Source: an uncultured Desulfobulbaceae bacterium
Lineage (GTDB): Bacteria; Desulfobacterota; Desulfobulbia; Desulfobulbales; Desulfobulbaceae
DNA length: 7,107 nucleotides
NCBI GenBank assembly: GCA_947260045.1
Contig: CAMYOP010000142.1
Location: forward strand, 1-7,107
Direction of reading: 5' to 3'
Shown: positions 1-6,018 of the stretch, piece by piece
How the letters are laid out: every line of letters starts with the position of its first letter
How positions within the stretch are numbered: position 1 is the first letter of the stretch
Program-made: the position numbers and the translations under genes
The notes under the pieces: generated by a model
Seen by the model: only the letters and a program-made list of their open reading frames with translations
What the model was told of the DNA's origin: nothing
Databases searched by the model: none

Positions 1-2
1 TT

Positions 3-1337
3 ATAACTTTTAACTATATTGCATTGGTGATATATGACTATAATGTAGAAGGGATATTATCTTCTCAACTGATTATTTCGTCGTCGATGGCGTTGGTGTT
101 TTACATAAAGCTTTCTAGCTGGGCAGGCATAAAAATATCCAAAGATGTACTGATATCTATGTTGAAATTTGGACTTCCCTATTTGCCGGCGGCTTTTTTT
201 ATGTACATTATAACAAGTGCAGATCGATATTTTCTTTCCAAGTATGGTGGGTTAGAAGAAGTGGGTATATATGCTTTAGCTGCAAAGATAGGAATGATTA
301 GTGTGCTCCTGGTTATGGAACCGTTTAATAAAATATGGTCGCCGTTTATTTTTGAAAACTGCACTAAAGATGATGGGCCAGTTATAATAGCTAAAGTATT
401 TGCCATATTTGTAATTATCACCACTTTTCCTTGCCAAGGGGCTACGCTGAATGTTTTGACTGGAGGAGCTTGGACTGCTGTCTCTGAAGTTAGGCAACTC
501 ATGGATGCTGCTCAAGTAGGAGTTGTTGGTGGTACGATTTTAGCCCCAGTTGGAACAGCAGCTTGGATTACTGGTTATGCAAAAGCATCTGGGACAGTGG
601 CCGATAGCTATAGTGATGCAACCAATGCTCCTGGATGGCTTGATGATAAAGCGGTAAGTAGTAATTGGCTTGGTACTGCAACAGCTAGTAGTAAAGCGAA
701 TATTAATGGCGTTTATGGTTATGCTGCTAATAGTAGTGGATTTGCTAGGGCTGGAGCCGCTGCTGGTGCTGCTGGGACATGGGCTTGGGCGGGAACGGGA
801 GCAAAAGCTTTTATAAAGTCAGTTGTCGCTGAACTTGTCATTGATCCTGTCGTATTACCTAGTCCACCTTCTTTGTCTAATGAAAATTTAGTCTTGACGG
901 GGCCATATGTTCCGGCAGCCAGTAAGCTGGAATTTGAGGTTCTTCTGCCCGGAAATACTGAATGGACATCTATATACGAGACCACTGTTGGATTAAAATG
1001 GGACTCTGTTGTAGATGACTATGGTATCGATATTAATGATCCATTAAACTTGTTTAGTGTAAATGATTTCGTTAAGACTAATAATAATGGTGTTACTATT
1101 TGGTCACTCAATGGGCCCAAGGAGATTTATGTAGAGTTCTTTGCAACGGATGACTTAACTCAAAATGGAATACCATGGCAAACAGGAACTGAATTCGGTA
1201 CACAAGTTCAAATTATGGGAGAAGCTGTATCTGCCGGAGAACCCGTTCCAGAACCGACCACCATTCTTCTTTTCAGTGCGGGATTGGCAGGAGCAATATT
1301 TGGAAAAAGAAAAGTACGCGGTGGCAAGCTAGACTAA
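3..1337 (+). CDS. Chimeric frame: Wzx-type flippase fragment fused to a PEP-CTERM surface protein
   Basis: The frame is open at the window edge, so its true start lies upstream; the first start codon inside the window is TTG at 24, and residues are counted from it. Residues 1-123 resemble the middle of a polysaccharide-biosynthesis (Wzx/MATE-like) flippase, an inner-membrane transporter of lipid-linked sugars. Membrane segments lie at about 10-30, 46-64 and 81-104, with the family-type motif DRYFL at 67-71 and EPFNKIWSPFIFE at 99-111. From about residue 124 (KVFAIFVIITTFPCQGA) it instead looks like a signal peptide with a likely cleavage site near 139-140. An exported domain follows, with an Ala/Gly/Ser-rich patch at about 232-262, then a PEP-CTERM tail at 407-437. 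The flippase's remaining membrane segments are missing. There is no ATG just before residue 124, so the exported part has no start of its own. The central exported domain matches no family I recognise. The fusion may be a real deletion or an assembly join. Confidence 0.8.
   Translation: MTFNYIALVIYDYNVEGILSSQLIISSSMALVFYIKLSSWAGIKISKDVLISMLKFGLPYLPAAFFMYIITSADRYFLSKYGGLEEVGIYALAAKIGMISVLLVMEPFNKIWSPFIFENCTKDDGPVIIAKVFAIFVIITTFPCQGATLNVLTGGAWTAVSEVRQLMDAAQVGVVGGTILAPVGTAAWITGYAKASGTVADSYSDATNAPGWLDDKAVSSNWLGTATASSKANINGVYGYAANSSGFARAGAAAGAAGTWAWAGTGAKAFIKSVVAELVIDPVVLPSPPSLSNENLVLTGPYVPAASKLEFEVLLPGNTEWTSIYETTVGLKWDSVVDDYGIDINDPLNLFSVNDFVKTNNNGVTIWSLNGPKEIYVEFFATDDLTQNGIPWQTGTEFGTQVQIMGEAVSAGEPVPEPTTILLFSAGLAGAIFGKRKVRGGKLD
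1242..1337 (+). other. PEP-CTERM sorting signal of the chimeric protein
   Basis: The last 31 residues contain the three parts of a PEP-CTERM signal: the motif PVPEP at 407-411, a hydrophobic segment (TTILLFSAGLAGAIF) and a basic end (GKRKVRGG). In known systems exosortase/EpsH cleaves such tails, and the proteins are exported with exopolysaccharide. A flippase fragment in the same frame fits an exopolysaccharide neighbourhood. No exosortase gene is in this window. Confidence 0.9.
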
Positions 1338-1365
1338 GTTGAAGAAGAGTAAGTGGAGAAAGTGT

Positions 1366-1443
1366 GGTCAGGCTTAACTTGTGTGCATCAAGTCGATGGG
1401 TTGTTTTGGGTTTGACACCCATAAACCAAGCTTGACCCTTTTT
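1366..1443 (+). terminator. Branched hairpin terminator between convergent PEP-CTERM genes
   Basis: An outer stem pairs GGTCAGGCTT (1366-1375) with AAGCTTGACC (1428-1437) with one G-U pair, and a short T run follows at 1439-1443. Inside are two smaller hairpins: ACTTG (1377-1381) with CAAGT (1389-1393), and ATGGGT (1396-1401) with ACCCAT (1417-1422). The last arm can alternatively pair as TGGGT (1407-1411) with ACCCA (1417-1421). The fold is therefore a three-way junction rather than a plain stem-loop. It lies 28 bases after the stop at 1337 and about 10 bases from the stop of the opposing gene. It could act on both strands, but the T run favours the plus strand. Confidence 0.6.
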
Positions 1444-1453
1444 GTCTTCTTTC

Positions 1454-1798
1454 TTAAATCGACTTAGCTTTCTTTTTACGTCTAATTCGACTTCCGGCAA
1501 GACCCGCTAAGCCAGAGCTAAAAAGCAGAATGGTGATCGGTTCTGGGACGGCGTTCGTGTTGTCTGTAATGAGCACATTGTCTATTCCCCAAGATTCATC
1601 AGTTACGTCTTGATTGAGTGTTGTACCAAAACCTAGACTTAAACTGGTATCGGTGGTGGTGATGATGAATGAATACCTAACCCCTGATCAGGCAAAGTAC
1701 CACTAAAACCGTAGTTTGTATATGGAGATGAAATACCACCAAACAATTTTTCAGTGTATCTGCCAGGGCCTCCTCTACATCGAGTTGATAATCATCCG
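1454..1798 (-). pseudogene. PEP-CTERM protein, 3' remnant, frameshifted
   Basis: On the minus strand the bases up to the TAA at 1454-1456 encode a classic PEP-CTERM ending. It reads SLSLGFGTTLNQ, then DVTDESWGIDNVLIT, a motif common just before the sorting signal, then AVPEPITILLFSSGLAGLAG and a basic tail RIRRKKKAKSI. This frame is closed upstream by a stop at 1688-1690. The neighbouring frame continues sensibly upstream (KLFGGISSPYTNYGFSGTL, then PDQGLG). One extra base between 1674 and 1675 would join the two as GLGYSFIITTTDT. A second slip in the A5 run near 1745-1749 is possible. The 5' part with the signal peptide is absent, and the remnant runs into the insertion sequence. Its product would have been an exported surface or matrix protein; as it stands it is not expected to be made. 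Confidence 0.8.
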
Positions 1799-2731
1799 AC
1801 CTGATTTTAGTATTGTTAATAAAAATTAGTGGCTCTTAATAGAACTCAGCTGTTTTCACTGGAACAGGTGAAAGACATGCATTGAGTGACCTTAAGGGTA
1901 ATTCAGATTCCCAGAACCTTTGGTTAAATCTTTAACAAAACTCATCAATATATTCTTGGAGATAACCTGAAGAGACACCATGAAAAGTTCCATTGATAAA
2001 CTTCTTCATATTTCCGATCATTACGTGAACCAAAGGAAGCCATTCTTTAGCTATATCAGGTGGAGTAGCTTTTTTCTCATGCTTTTGGCTTTCTCCAACG
2101 GCATTAAGGACTTGAAAAGCGTCTGTTCTAATCGTTTGGTCCGCTTTCACAAGATGATGAATGAAATTGCGGACTGTCTTTTTGAAAACTGTATCAACAA
2201 CCTGCATTGCGATAAACCCTGCTCCCTTTTTACGGGTTTCAACCGCAACGAGAACAGTCTTTTTTCCTTCAGCACCTCGCCCTCTTTCACCGCCAACATA
2301 AGTATCTTTAAACTCTATCAATTTTTGAAGTCGATAGATACTGTCACAATCCATCATTGCTTTTCGGATTTTTCTCAACATGCTGCGAGCAGTCAACCAA
2401 GACACGCCAATGTGTTTCATCAAACGAAGGGCAGAGATGCCTCCTTTATCAGAGGCTGTCGGTAGATTGCCCAAAACCATTTTACAAGCGATATTTTCGT
2501 AGCATGAAACAAAGTATCAGCAGTAATCGAAACCTGGTGGCGACATTGACTACATTGATACAATTTTTTTTAATAAAGCTGGCTTTTGTGAAGCCGCAGC
2601 GAGCCATTTGGCCAACGAACTTTTTCCTGTGTTTTCGTACATGCTCGTTCAGTACCAAATCGCTTTTACCATTCCAGACTTTTTCCTGACCCCGCACCCT
2701 CTTAATTATTTTTACTATTATACCAATCGGT
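1799..2731 (-). mobile_element. Decayed IS1595-family (ISXO2-like) insertion sequence
   Basis: The element is defined by its broken transposase (1836-2672, minus). Candidate ends are two AT-rich stretches that face each other as imperfect inverted repeats: 1799-1826 read rightward (ACCTGATTTTAGTATTGTTA...) and 2731-2704 read leftward (ACCGATTGGTATAATAGTAA...). They agree at roughly 60% of positions. The resulting size of about 930 bp suits the family. I see no matching 8-base target duplication outside these ends, so either the boundaries are approximate or one flank was lost. The left end lies in the truncated PEP-CTERM gene, which suggests the element inserted into or rearranged that gene. 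Confidence 0.55.
1836..2672 (-). pseudogene. IS1595/ISXO2-like transposase, multiply disrupted
   Basis: Read across frames, the minus strand gives a recognisable ISXO2-like transposase. It starts MVKRFGTERAC if one A is dropped from the A4 run at 2664-2667. RWPNG and a remnant zinc ribbon (RCGFTKASFIKK) follow, then LYQCSQCRHQVSITADTLFH and ATKISLVKWFWAIY in another frame. The longest intact piece is 1932-2480: SDKGGISALRLMKHIGVSW, TYVGG, GRGAEGKK, the second Asp in RTDAF, and the typical HVMIGNMKKFINGTFHGVSS and YLQEYIDEFC. It stops at the TAA at 1932-1934. The same frame then goes on with RFNQRFWESELPLRSLNACL to a stop at 1836-1838, which is the usual family C-terminus. So there is one nonsense codon and about four frameshifts (near 2664, 2600, the T8 run at 2564-2571, and 2460). 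The usual DE/DD of the first catalytic site reads KD in IEFKDTYVGG. It should be inactive. Confidence 0.88.
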
Positions 2732-2789
2732 TACAACAACACTGTCCTCTTTTTTTCCACAATTTACAGCCTTTATTATTTCCCCTACC

Positions 2790-2877
2790 TGCTTCCAAGC
2801 TCCAAATAAAAACAAAATACAGCAGGAGTGAAAAGGTCACCAGAGAACAAATTCATTGCTTCCCATGCTCCAAATAA
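2790..2877. repeat. Pair of ~20-base direct repeats upstream of the M23 operon
   Basis: TGCTTCCAAGCTCCAAATAA (2790-2809) recurs as TGCTTCCCATGCTCCAAATAA (2857-2877). The copies differ by one inserted base and one or two substitutions, and 47 bases separate them. They may be a tandem regulatory site or the edges of a small duplication. Confidence 0.6.
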
Positions 2878-2884
2878 TTATATG
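2856..2884 (+). promoter_or_regulatory. Possible sigma-70 promoter for the M23-ypfJ-glrKqseGglrR operon
   Basis: TTGCTT (2856-2861) and TATATG (2879-2884) are spaced by 17 bases, about 70 bases before the ATG at 2957. Each box is a weak match (about 3/6 and 4/6), and the sequence around is AT-rich, so this is only a candidate. The -35-like box lies inside the second direct repeat. Confidence 0.25.
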
Positions 2885-2956
2885 ATTATATATCTGACGG
2901 TGCAAAAAACTATCTTCCTCCTCTGTAAATGAGAAAAGGCCTGAGGATTTTTATAT

Positions 2957-3661
2957 ATGTTCTGTATCTTTTCCCTGACAAAACCAGCTACAAAACCATT
3001 GAAAACTCATGCTCTTCGCAGTATTTACTGTTTTCTCCTTCTGTTTGTTCAAGCTGGCTGCGGTGGCTCTTTTGTAGAACATTATGGTAAGATTGCTCCT
3101 GATGCAGACCCTGATTGGGAAAATGCCCCAGCATTATATATTCCTGAAAATGCTCCTTCCATTTCTCAGGGATACCGTCCTAAATTTTTAGAAAATGCCC
3201 ATATGGGCCTGTCAACTGGCCATTACGCTATTGATATTTACGGTGAAGTTGGTTTGCCAGTGATTGCTGTTGCAGATGGGGTGGTCATTGAATCTTTTTA
3301 TGAACCGTTTTATGGGAATCAAATTTTAATCAATCATGGTAAAAATGAAGACAACCTGTATGTCAGGGGAAAATATTACCATCTTGATCAACGCCTTATC
3401 GAAGATGGTGAAAACGTAAATCGTGGCCAACAAATTGGCACCCTTGGCAGTTCCGGTTTACTTGCAGCGTACCCCCATCTTCATTATGAAATTCATCTAG
3501 GAAAACAGATAGATAAAAAACATTTTGACCAGACCAACCCACATAGATATTGGGCTGATGGTGCTGGTAAAGTAACTTGTTTTGATATAAGAAAAAACTG
3601 GCCAAAGACTCCTTTGCAGGCGACTTATCCCGTCCCATGCAAGGATATTGACTGGAAATAA
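2957..3661 (+). CDS. M23 (LytM-type) family metallopeptidase, exported or lipoprotein
   Basis: The 234-residue protein has a basic N-terminus and a hydrophobic segment at about 22-34 (IYCFLLLFVQAGC), which looks like a signal peptide. Cys35 follows AG as in a lipobox, but position -3 is Gln rather than Leu, so lipidation is uncertain. The catalytic domain spans about 80-180. It has HxxxD at H89-D93 (GHYAID), a His in YYHLD (H142) and HLHYE (H174, H176). These are the zinc ligands (H89, D93, H176) and the catalytic His residues of LytM-like peptidases, so it appears active. The family cuts peptide cross-links of peptidoglycan in the periplasm, although some members only activate amidases; the exact substrate cannot be read here. 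The ATG at 2957 has a GAGGA 9 bases upstream. The gene is followed after 32 bases by the ypfJ-like gene and is probably co-transcribed with it. Confidence 0.88.
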   Translation: MFCIFSLTKPATKPLKTHALRSIYCFLLLFVQAGCGGSFVEHYGKIAPDADPDWENAPALYIPENAPSISQGYRPKFLENAHMGLSTGHYAIDIYGEVGLPVIAVADGVVIESFYEPFYGNQILINHGKNEDNLYVRGKYYHLDQRLIEDGENVNRGQQIGTLGSSGLLAAYPHLHYEIHLGKQIDKKHFDQTNPHRYWADGAGKVTCFDIRKNWPKTPLQATYPVPCKDIDWK

Positions 3662-3693
3662 ATTTGTCCCCAGATAAATAGAGAGGCTATACT

Positions 3694-4551
3694 ATGCGAT
3701 GGAGATCAGGACGAAGAAGTAGCAATGTAGATGATCGTAGAGGAAGACGAGTTGGTCGCCCCGCTTTTAAAGGCGGTATAAGTATTTTAGTCATAGCTGT
3801 TGTTGCCATGTTTTTCGGAGTTGATCCCTTAACAATTCTCAACATTGTCCAGAATGTCGAAACTCCCCAAACACAGACCCAGCAGACAACGACTCAATCA
3901 TCTGTCAATGATGAACTGGCAGAGTTTGTATCAGTCGTTTTAGGAGATACCGAGGATACCTGGAATACTATTTTCAACCAGGCAGGTAAAACCTATCAGG
4001 AACCACAACTGGTTCTCTTTACCGGAACCGTCCAATCTGCATGCGGGTATGCCCAGGCAGCCTCAGGTCCGTTTTATTGTCCTGCTGATTATAAAGTCTA
4101 CATTGACCTTGATTTCTACCGAGAATTAAAAAATCGTTTCCAGGCACCAGGGGACTTTGCCCAGGCGTATGTTATATCCCCCGAGGTTGGACACCATGTC
4201 CAGAAACTTTTGGGTGTCCTTGACAAATCACATTCCCTCAAATCACGAGCCAGCAAAACGGAAGCTAACCAGATTCAAGTTCGGGTAGAATTACAGGCAG
4301 ACTGCCTTGCTGGAATTTGGGCACACCATGCTGACAAGGCCAGACAGATCCTTGAACAAGGGGATATACAAGAAGCACTTAATGCTGCATCCAGAATTGG
4401 TGACGATACCTTACAAAAACAAACCCAGGGCTATGTTGTACCTGAAAGTTTTACTCATGGATCGGCTAAACAGCGTATGCACTGGTTCAATACGGGATTA
4501 CAATCCGGTCAGGTAAACGACTGCAACACATTCCAAACCGCGAAACTGTAA
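3694..4551 (+). CDS. ypfJ: YpfJ-like neutral zinc metallopeptidase with altered HExxH
   Basis: The 285-residue length and features match the Zn_peptidase (PF04228, YpfJ/KPN_02809) family. The Arg-rich N-terminus (MRWRSGRRSSNVDDRRGRR) is cytoplasmic-like. One membrane segment lies at about 27-45 (GGISILVIAVVAMFFGV), then a Gln/Thr-rich linker at 55-70. The domain includes SACGYAQAASGPFYCPADYKVYIDL, with two Cys, and ELQADCLAGIWAHHA at 199-212, which would give the third metal ligand, Glu199. The ending MHWFNTGLQSGQVNDCNTF is also typical. The family usually reads AHEVGHHVQ at the active site; here residues 162-170 are SPEVGHHVQ. The first zinc-binding His is thus Pro163 (codon CCC at 4180-4182), while Glu164 and His167 remain. 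One base change (CAC to CCC) would explain it. Unless this is a sequencing error, peptidase activity is doubtful. The biological substrate of the family is unknown. The ATG has GAGAGG 7 bases upstream. Confidence 0.9.
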   Translation: MRWRSGRRSSNVDDRRGRRVGRPAFKGGISILVIAVVAMFFGVDPLTILNIVQNVETPQTQTQQTTTQSSVNDELAEFVSVVLGDTEDTWNTIFNQAGKTYQEPQLVLFTGTVQSACGYAQAASGPFYCPADYKVYIDLDFYRELKNRFQAPGDFAQAYVISPEVGHHVQKLLGVLDKSHSLKSRASKTEANQIQVRVELQADCLAGIWAHHADKARQILEQGDIQEALNAASRIGDDTLQKQTQGYVVPESFTHGSAKQRMHWFNTGLQSGQVNDCNTFQTAKL

Positions 4552-4572
4552 AACTATGTATTGTAAAAGACA

Positions 4573-6018
4573 GTGCATCTTCCTCATCCAGAATCCTTTA
4601 TTCGACTCATCCTCCTGGGTTTTTCCCTGGTCGCCCTTCCTCTGCTCATTGCTCTGGCCTATGCTGCAATATATGTCGACCAGCTCTCTAACCAGAGTCG
4701 ACATGCAGTGTACCAGGCTGTGCGCTCCACCCAAAGTTCCCGTAAACTAACAGAAGAAATCACAATGATGGAGCGCACAGCCAGACAGTTCCAGGTTTTG
4801 GGTGATTCCCTCCTGTTTAACTCCTACAGGGAAACCCGCACTAAATTTAAAGAAACCCAGGAAGAACTCTTCAAGCTGCCTCTGGAGAATTCAATCCGAA
4901 ACACATTGAACCTGATCACTGAACAGGAAGACGAAATTTTCACGACTCTGCACGATAATGAATACAACTCGGAACAGAGTAAAGAAGCAGTGGGTAAATT
5001 CGTTACTTTATCTGCCTTAGCCCGTGACATTTTGAAAGGAAGCAACCTGGTTATAAACCGTGAAATTGAAGAAATGCGGGAAATTGCAGACAAAGCACAG
5101 TCATTTTTCATGATATTAGGACTGGCCTCCATTCCTATTTCAGTGCTGGTTGCCGCTGCTTTTTCTTTTCTCATCGCACGTCCTATCCGCCAAATTGAGC
5201 AGGCCATATTACAAATTGGTCGAGGAAAATTTGGCCCTGCCATCGAAGTTTCAGGTCCACAGGATTTACAATTTTTGGGAGATCGCCTTAATTGGCTACG
5301 ACTCAGGCTGGCAGAGGTAGAGGCGGAAAAGGTGAAATTCCTGCGACATGTTTCTCATGAACTAAAAACGCCTCTATCCTCTATCAAGGAAGGTTCGGAA
5401 TTACTTGCAGATGAGGTGGTGGGTTCCCTTACCACTGATCAAAAAGAAGTCGTTGATATCCTGCATGCCAATACTGAACAGCTTAAAAAACTCATAGAAA
5501 ATCTTCTGAAATTCAGTGTCTCTCAAGTCAAACAGGCTGTCCTGAAAAACGATAGAGTCAACCTCAAAACCTTGATCCAGGAAGTTCTTGCTGATCAAAA
5601 ACTCTCTATAAAGGCTAAAAAATTACAGATTCAGGTCAGCCTTGAGCCTCTTAGCATTCAATGCGACCGAGAAAAAACAAAAATCATTCTGGACAATCTC
5701 CTTTCAAATGCAGTGAAATACTCTTATCCAAAAGGTGCTATCCAAGTGAATATTAGCGCGCATAAAAAAGAAATTCTGATCGACATTAATGATAACGGGC
5801 CAGGCATAGATGAAAAAGATCGAGAAAGAATCTTCGAACCTTTCTATCAAGGCAAGATTCTTGCAAAAGGACATATTAAAGGTTCAGGACTTGGGCTGGC
5901 AATTGTTCGCGAATATGTTGAAGAACACAACTGGCATATTGAAATTATTGACAAAAATGAGACAGGCGCCCATTTCTGCATTCACATACCCACCATGCTG
6001 CGGGAGGAGAGCGCGTGA
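4573..6018 (+). CDS. glrK: GlrK/QseE-like sensor histidine kinase
   Basis: This 481-residue inner-membrane kinase is close to the length of E. coli GlrK (about 475). Membrane helix 1 is at about 10-34, a helical periplasmic sensor region at about 36-175, and membrane helix 2 at about 177-201. A HAMP linker (ARPIRQIEQAILQIGRGKF) follows. The HisKA motif FLRHVSHELKTPLSSIKEG carries the phospho-acceptor His262. The ATP-binding domain has an N box (LDNLLSNAVKYS, 373-384), G1 (DINDNGPGID, 404-413), F box (FEPFYQG) and G2 (GSGLGLAI, 437-444), so it appears catalytically complete. It should autophosphorylate and pass phosphate to the GlrR-like regulator encoded two genes downstream. The start is GTG at 4573; an in-frame stop at 4564-4566 rules out an earlier one, and there is no clear ribosome site, so it may depend on translation of the upstream gene 21 bases away. 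The end overlaps qseG by 4 bases. The symbol rests on gene order and resemblance. Confidence 0.9.
   Translation: MHLPHPESFIRLILLGFSLVALPLLIALAYAAIYVDQLSNQSRHAVYQAVRSTQSSRKLTEEITMMERTARQFQVLGDSLLFNSYRETRTKFKETQEELFKLPLENSIRNTLNLITEQEDEIFTTLHDNEYNSEQSKEAVGKFVTLSALARDILKGSNLVINREIEEMREIADKAQSFFMILGLASIPISVLVAAAFSFLIARPIRQIEQAILQIGRGKFGPAIEVSGPQDLQFLGDRLNWLRLRLAEVEAEKVKFLRHVSHELKTPLSSIKEGSELLADEVVGSLTTDQKEVVDILHANTEQLKKLIENLLKFSVSQVKQAVLKNDRVNLKTLIQEVLADQKLSIKAKKLQIQVSLEPLSIQCDREKTKIILDNLLSNAVKYSYPKGAIQVNISAHKKEILIDINDNGPGIDEKDRERIFEPFYQGKILAKGHIKGSGLGLAIVREYVEEHNWHIEIIDKNETGAHFCIHIPTMLREESA
6002..6009 (+). promoter_or_regulatory. Strong ribosome binding site deciding the GTG start of qseG
   Basis: GGGAGGAG lies 5 bases before the GTG at 6015. 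This supports a non-ATG start within the 4-base GTGA overlap with the kinase stop over the next candidate downstream. Confidence 0.7.

Larger units (their letters stand above)
2732..2956. other. Intergenic stretch without a convincing gene
   Basis: Between the candidate IS end and the M23 peptidase I see only short open frames. One minus-strand frame of about 24 codons, starting at an ATG near 2855, has no family resemblance. A second minus-strand frame, without a good start, encodes a hydrophobic stretch and then a basic, Cys-rich end; it also matches nothing I know. The plus-strand frame that runs through 2608-2877 is AT-biased low-complexity sequence overlapping the IS end. The stretch holds a direct repeat and probably the promoter of the downstream operon. 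Confidence 0.5.

Noticed and set aside
1366..1437. Integron attC site, because GCTTAAC at 1372-1378 fits RYYYAAC and the region is palindromic
   Set aside because: No matching GTTRRRY core is found at the other end, and there is no integrase or cassette structure.
1800..1835. Open stretch after the transposase stop (EPLIFINNTKIRSDDYQLDVEE) as part of the PEP-CTERM protein
   Set aside because: It lies partly in the candidate IS end and only joins the PEP-CTERM frame by assuming another missing base; it could be chance, so I did not extend the gene over it.
1980..2465. Plus-strand open frame of 161 codons
   Set aside because: It is antisense to the transposase, which has a clear family match on the minus strand.
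2608..2877. Plus-strand open frame of 89 codons rich in Phe, Leu and Pro
   Set aside because: It overlaps the IS end, has no ribosome site and shows no family features; it is a product of pyrimidine-rich sequence.
2732..2956. Sigma-54 promoter (TGGC-N8-TTGC type) that GlrR might use for autoregulation
   Set aside because: I read the stretch on both strands and found no convincing GG/GC pair with correct spacing.
4824..5243. Minus-strand open frame of 139 codons within the kinase gene
   Set aside because: It is a shadow of the kinase, rich in Ser and Arg as expected for an antisense frame.
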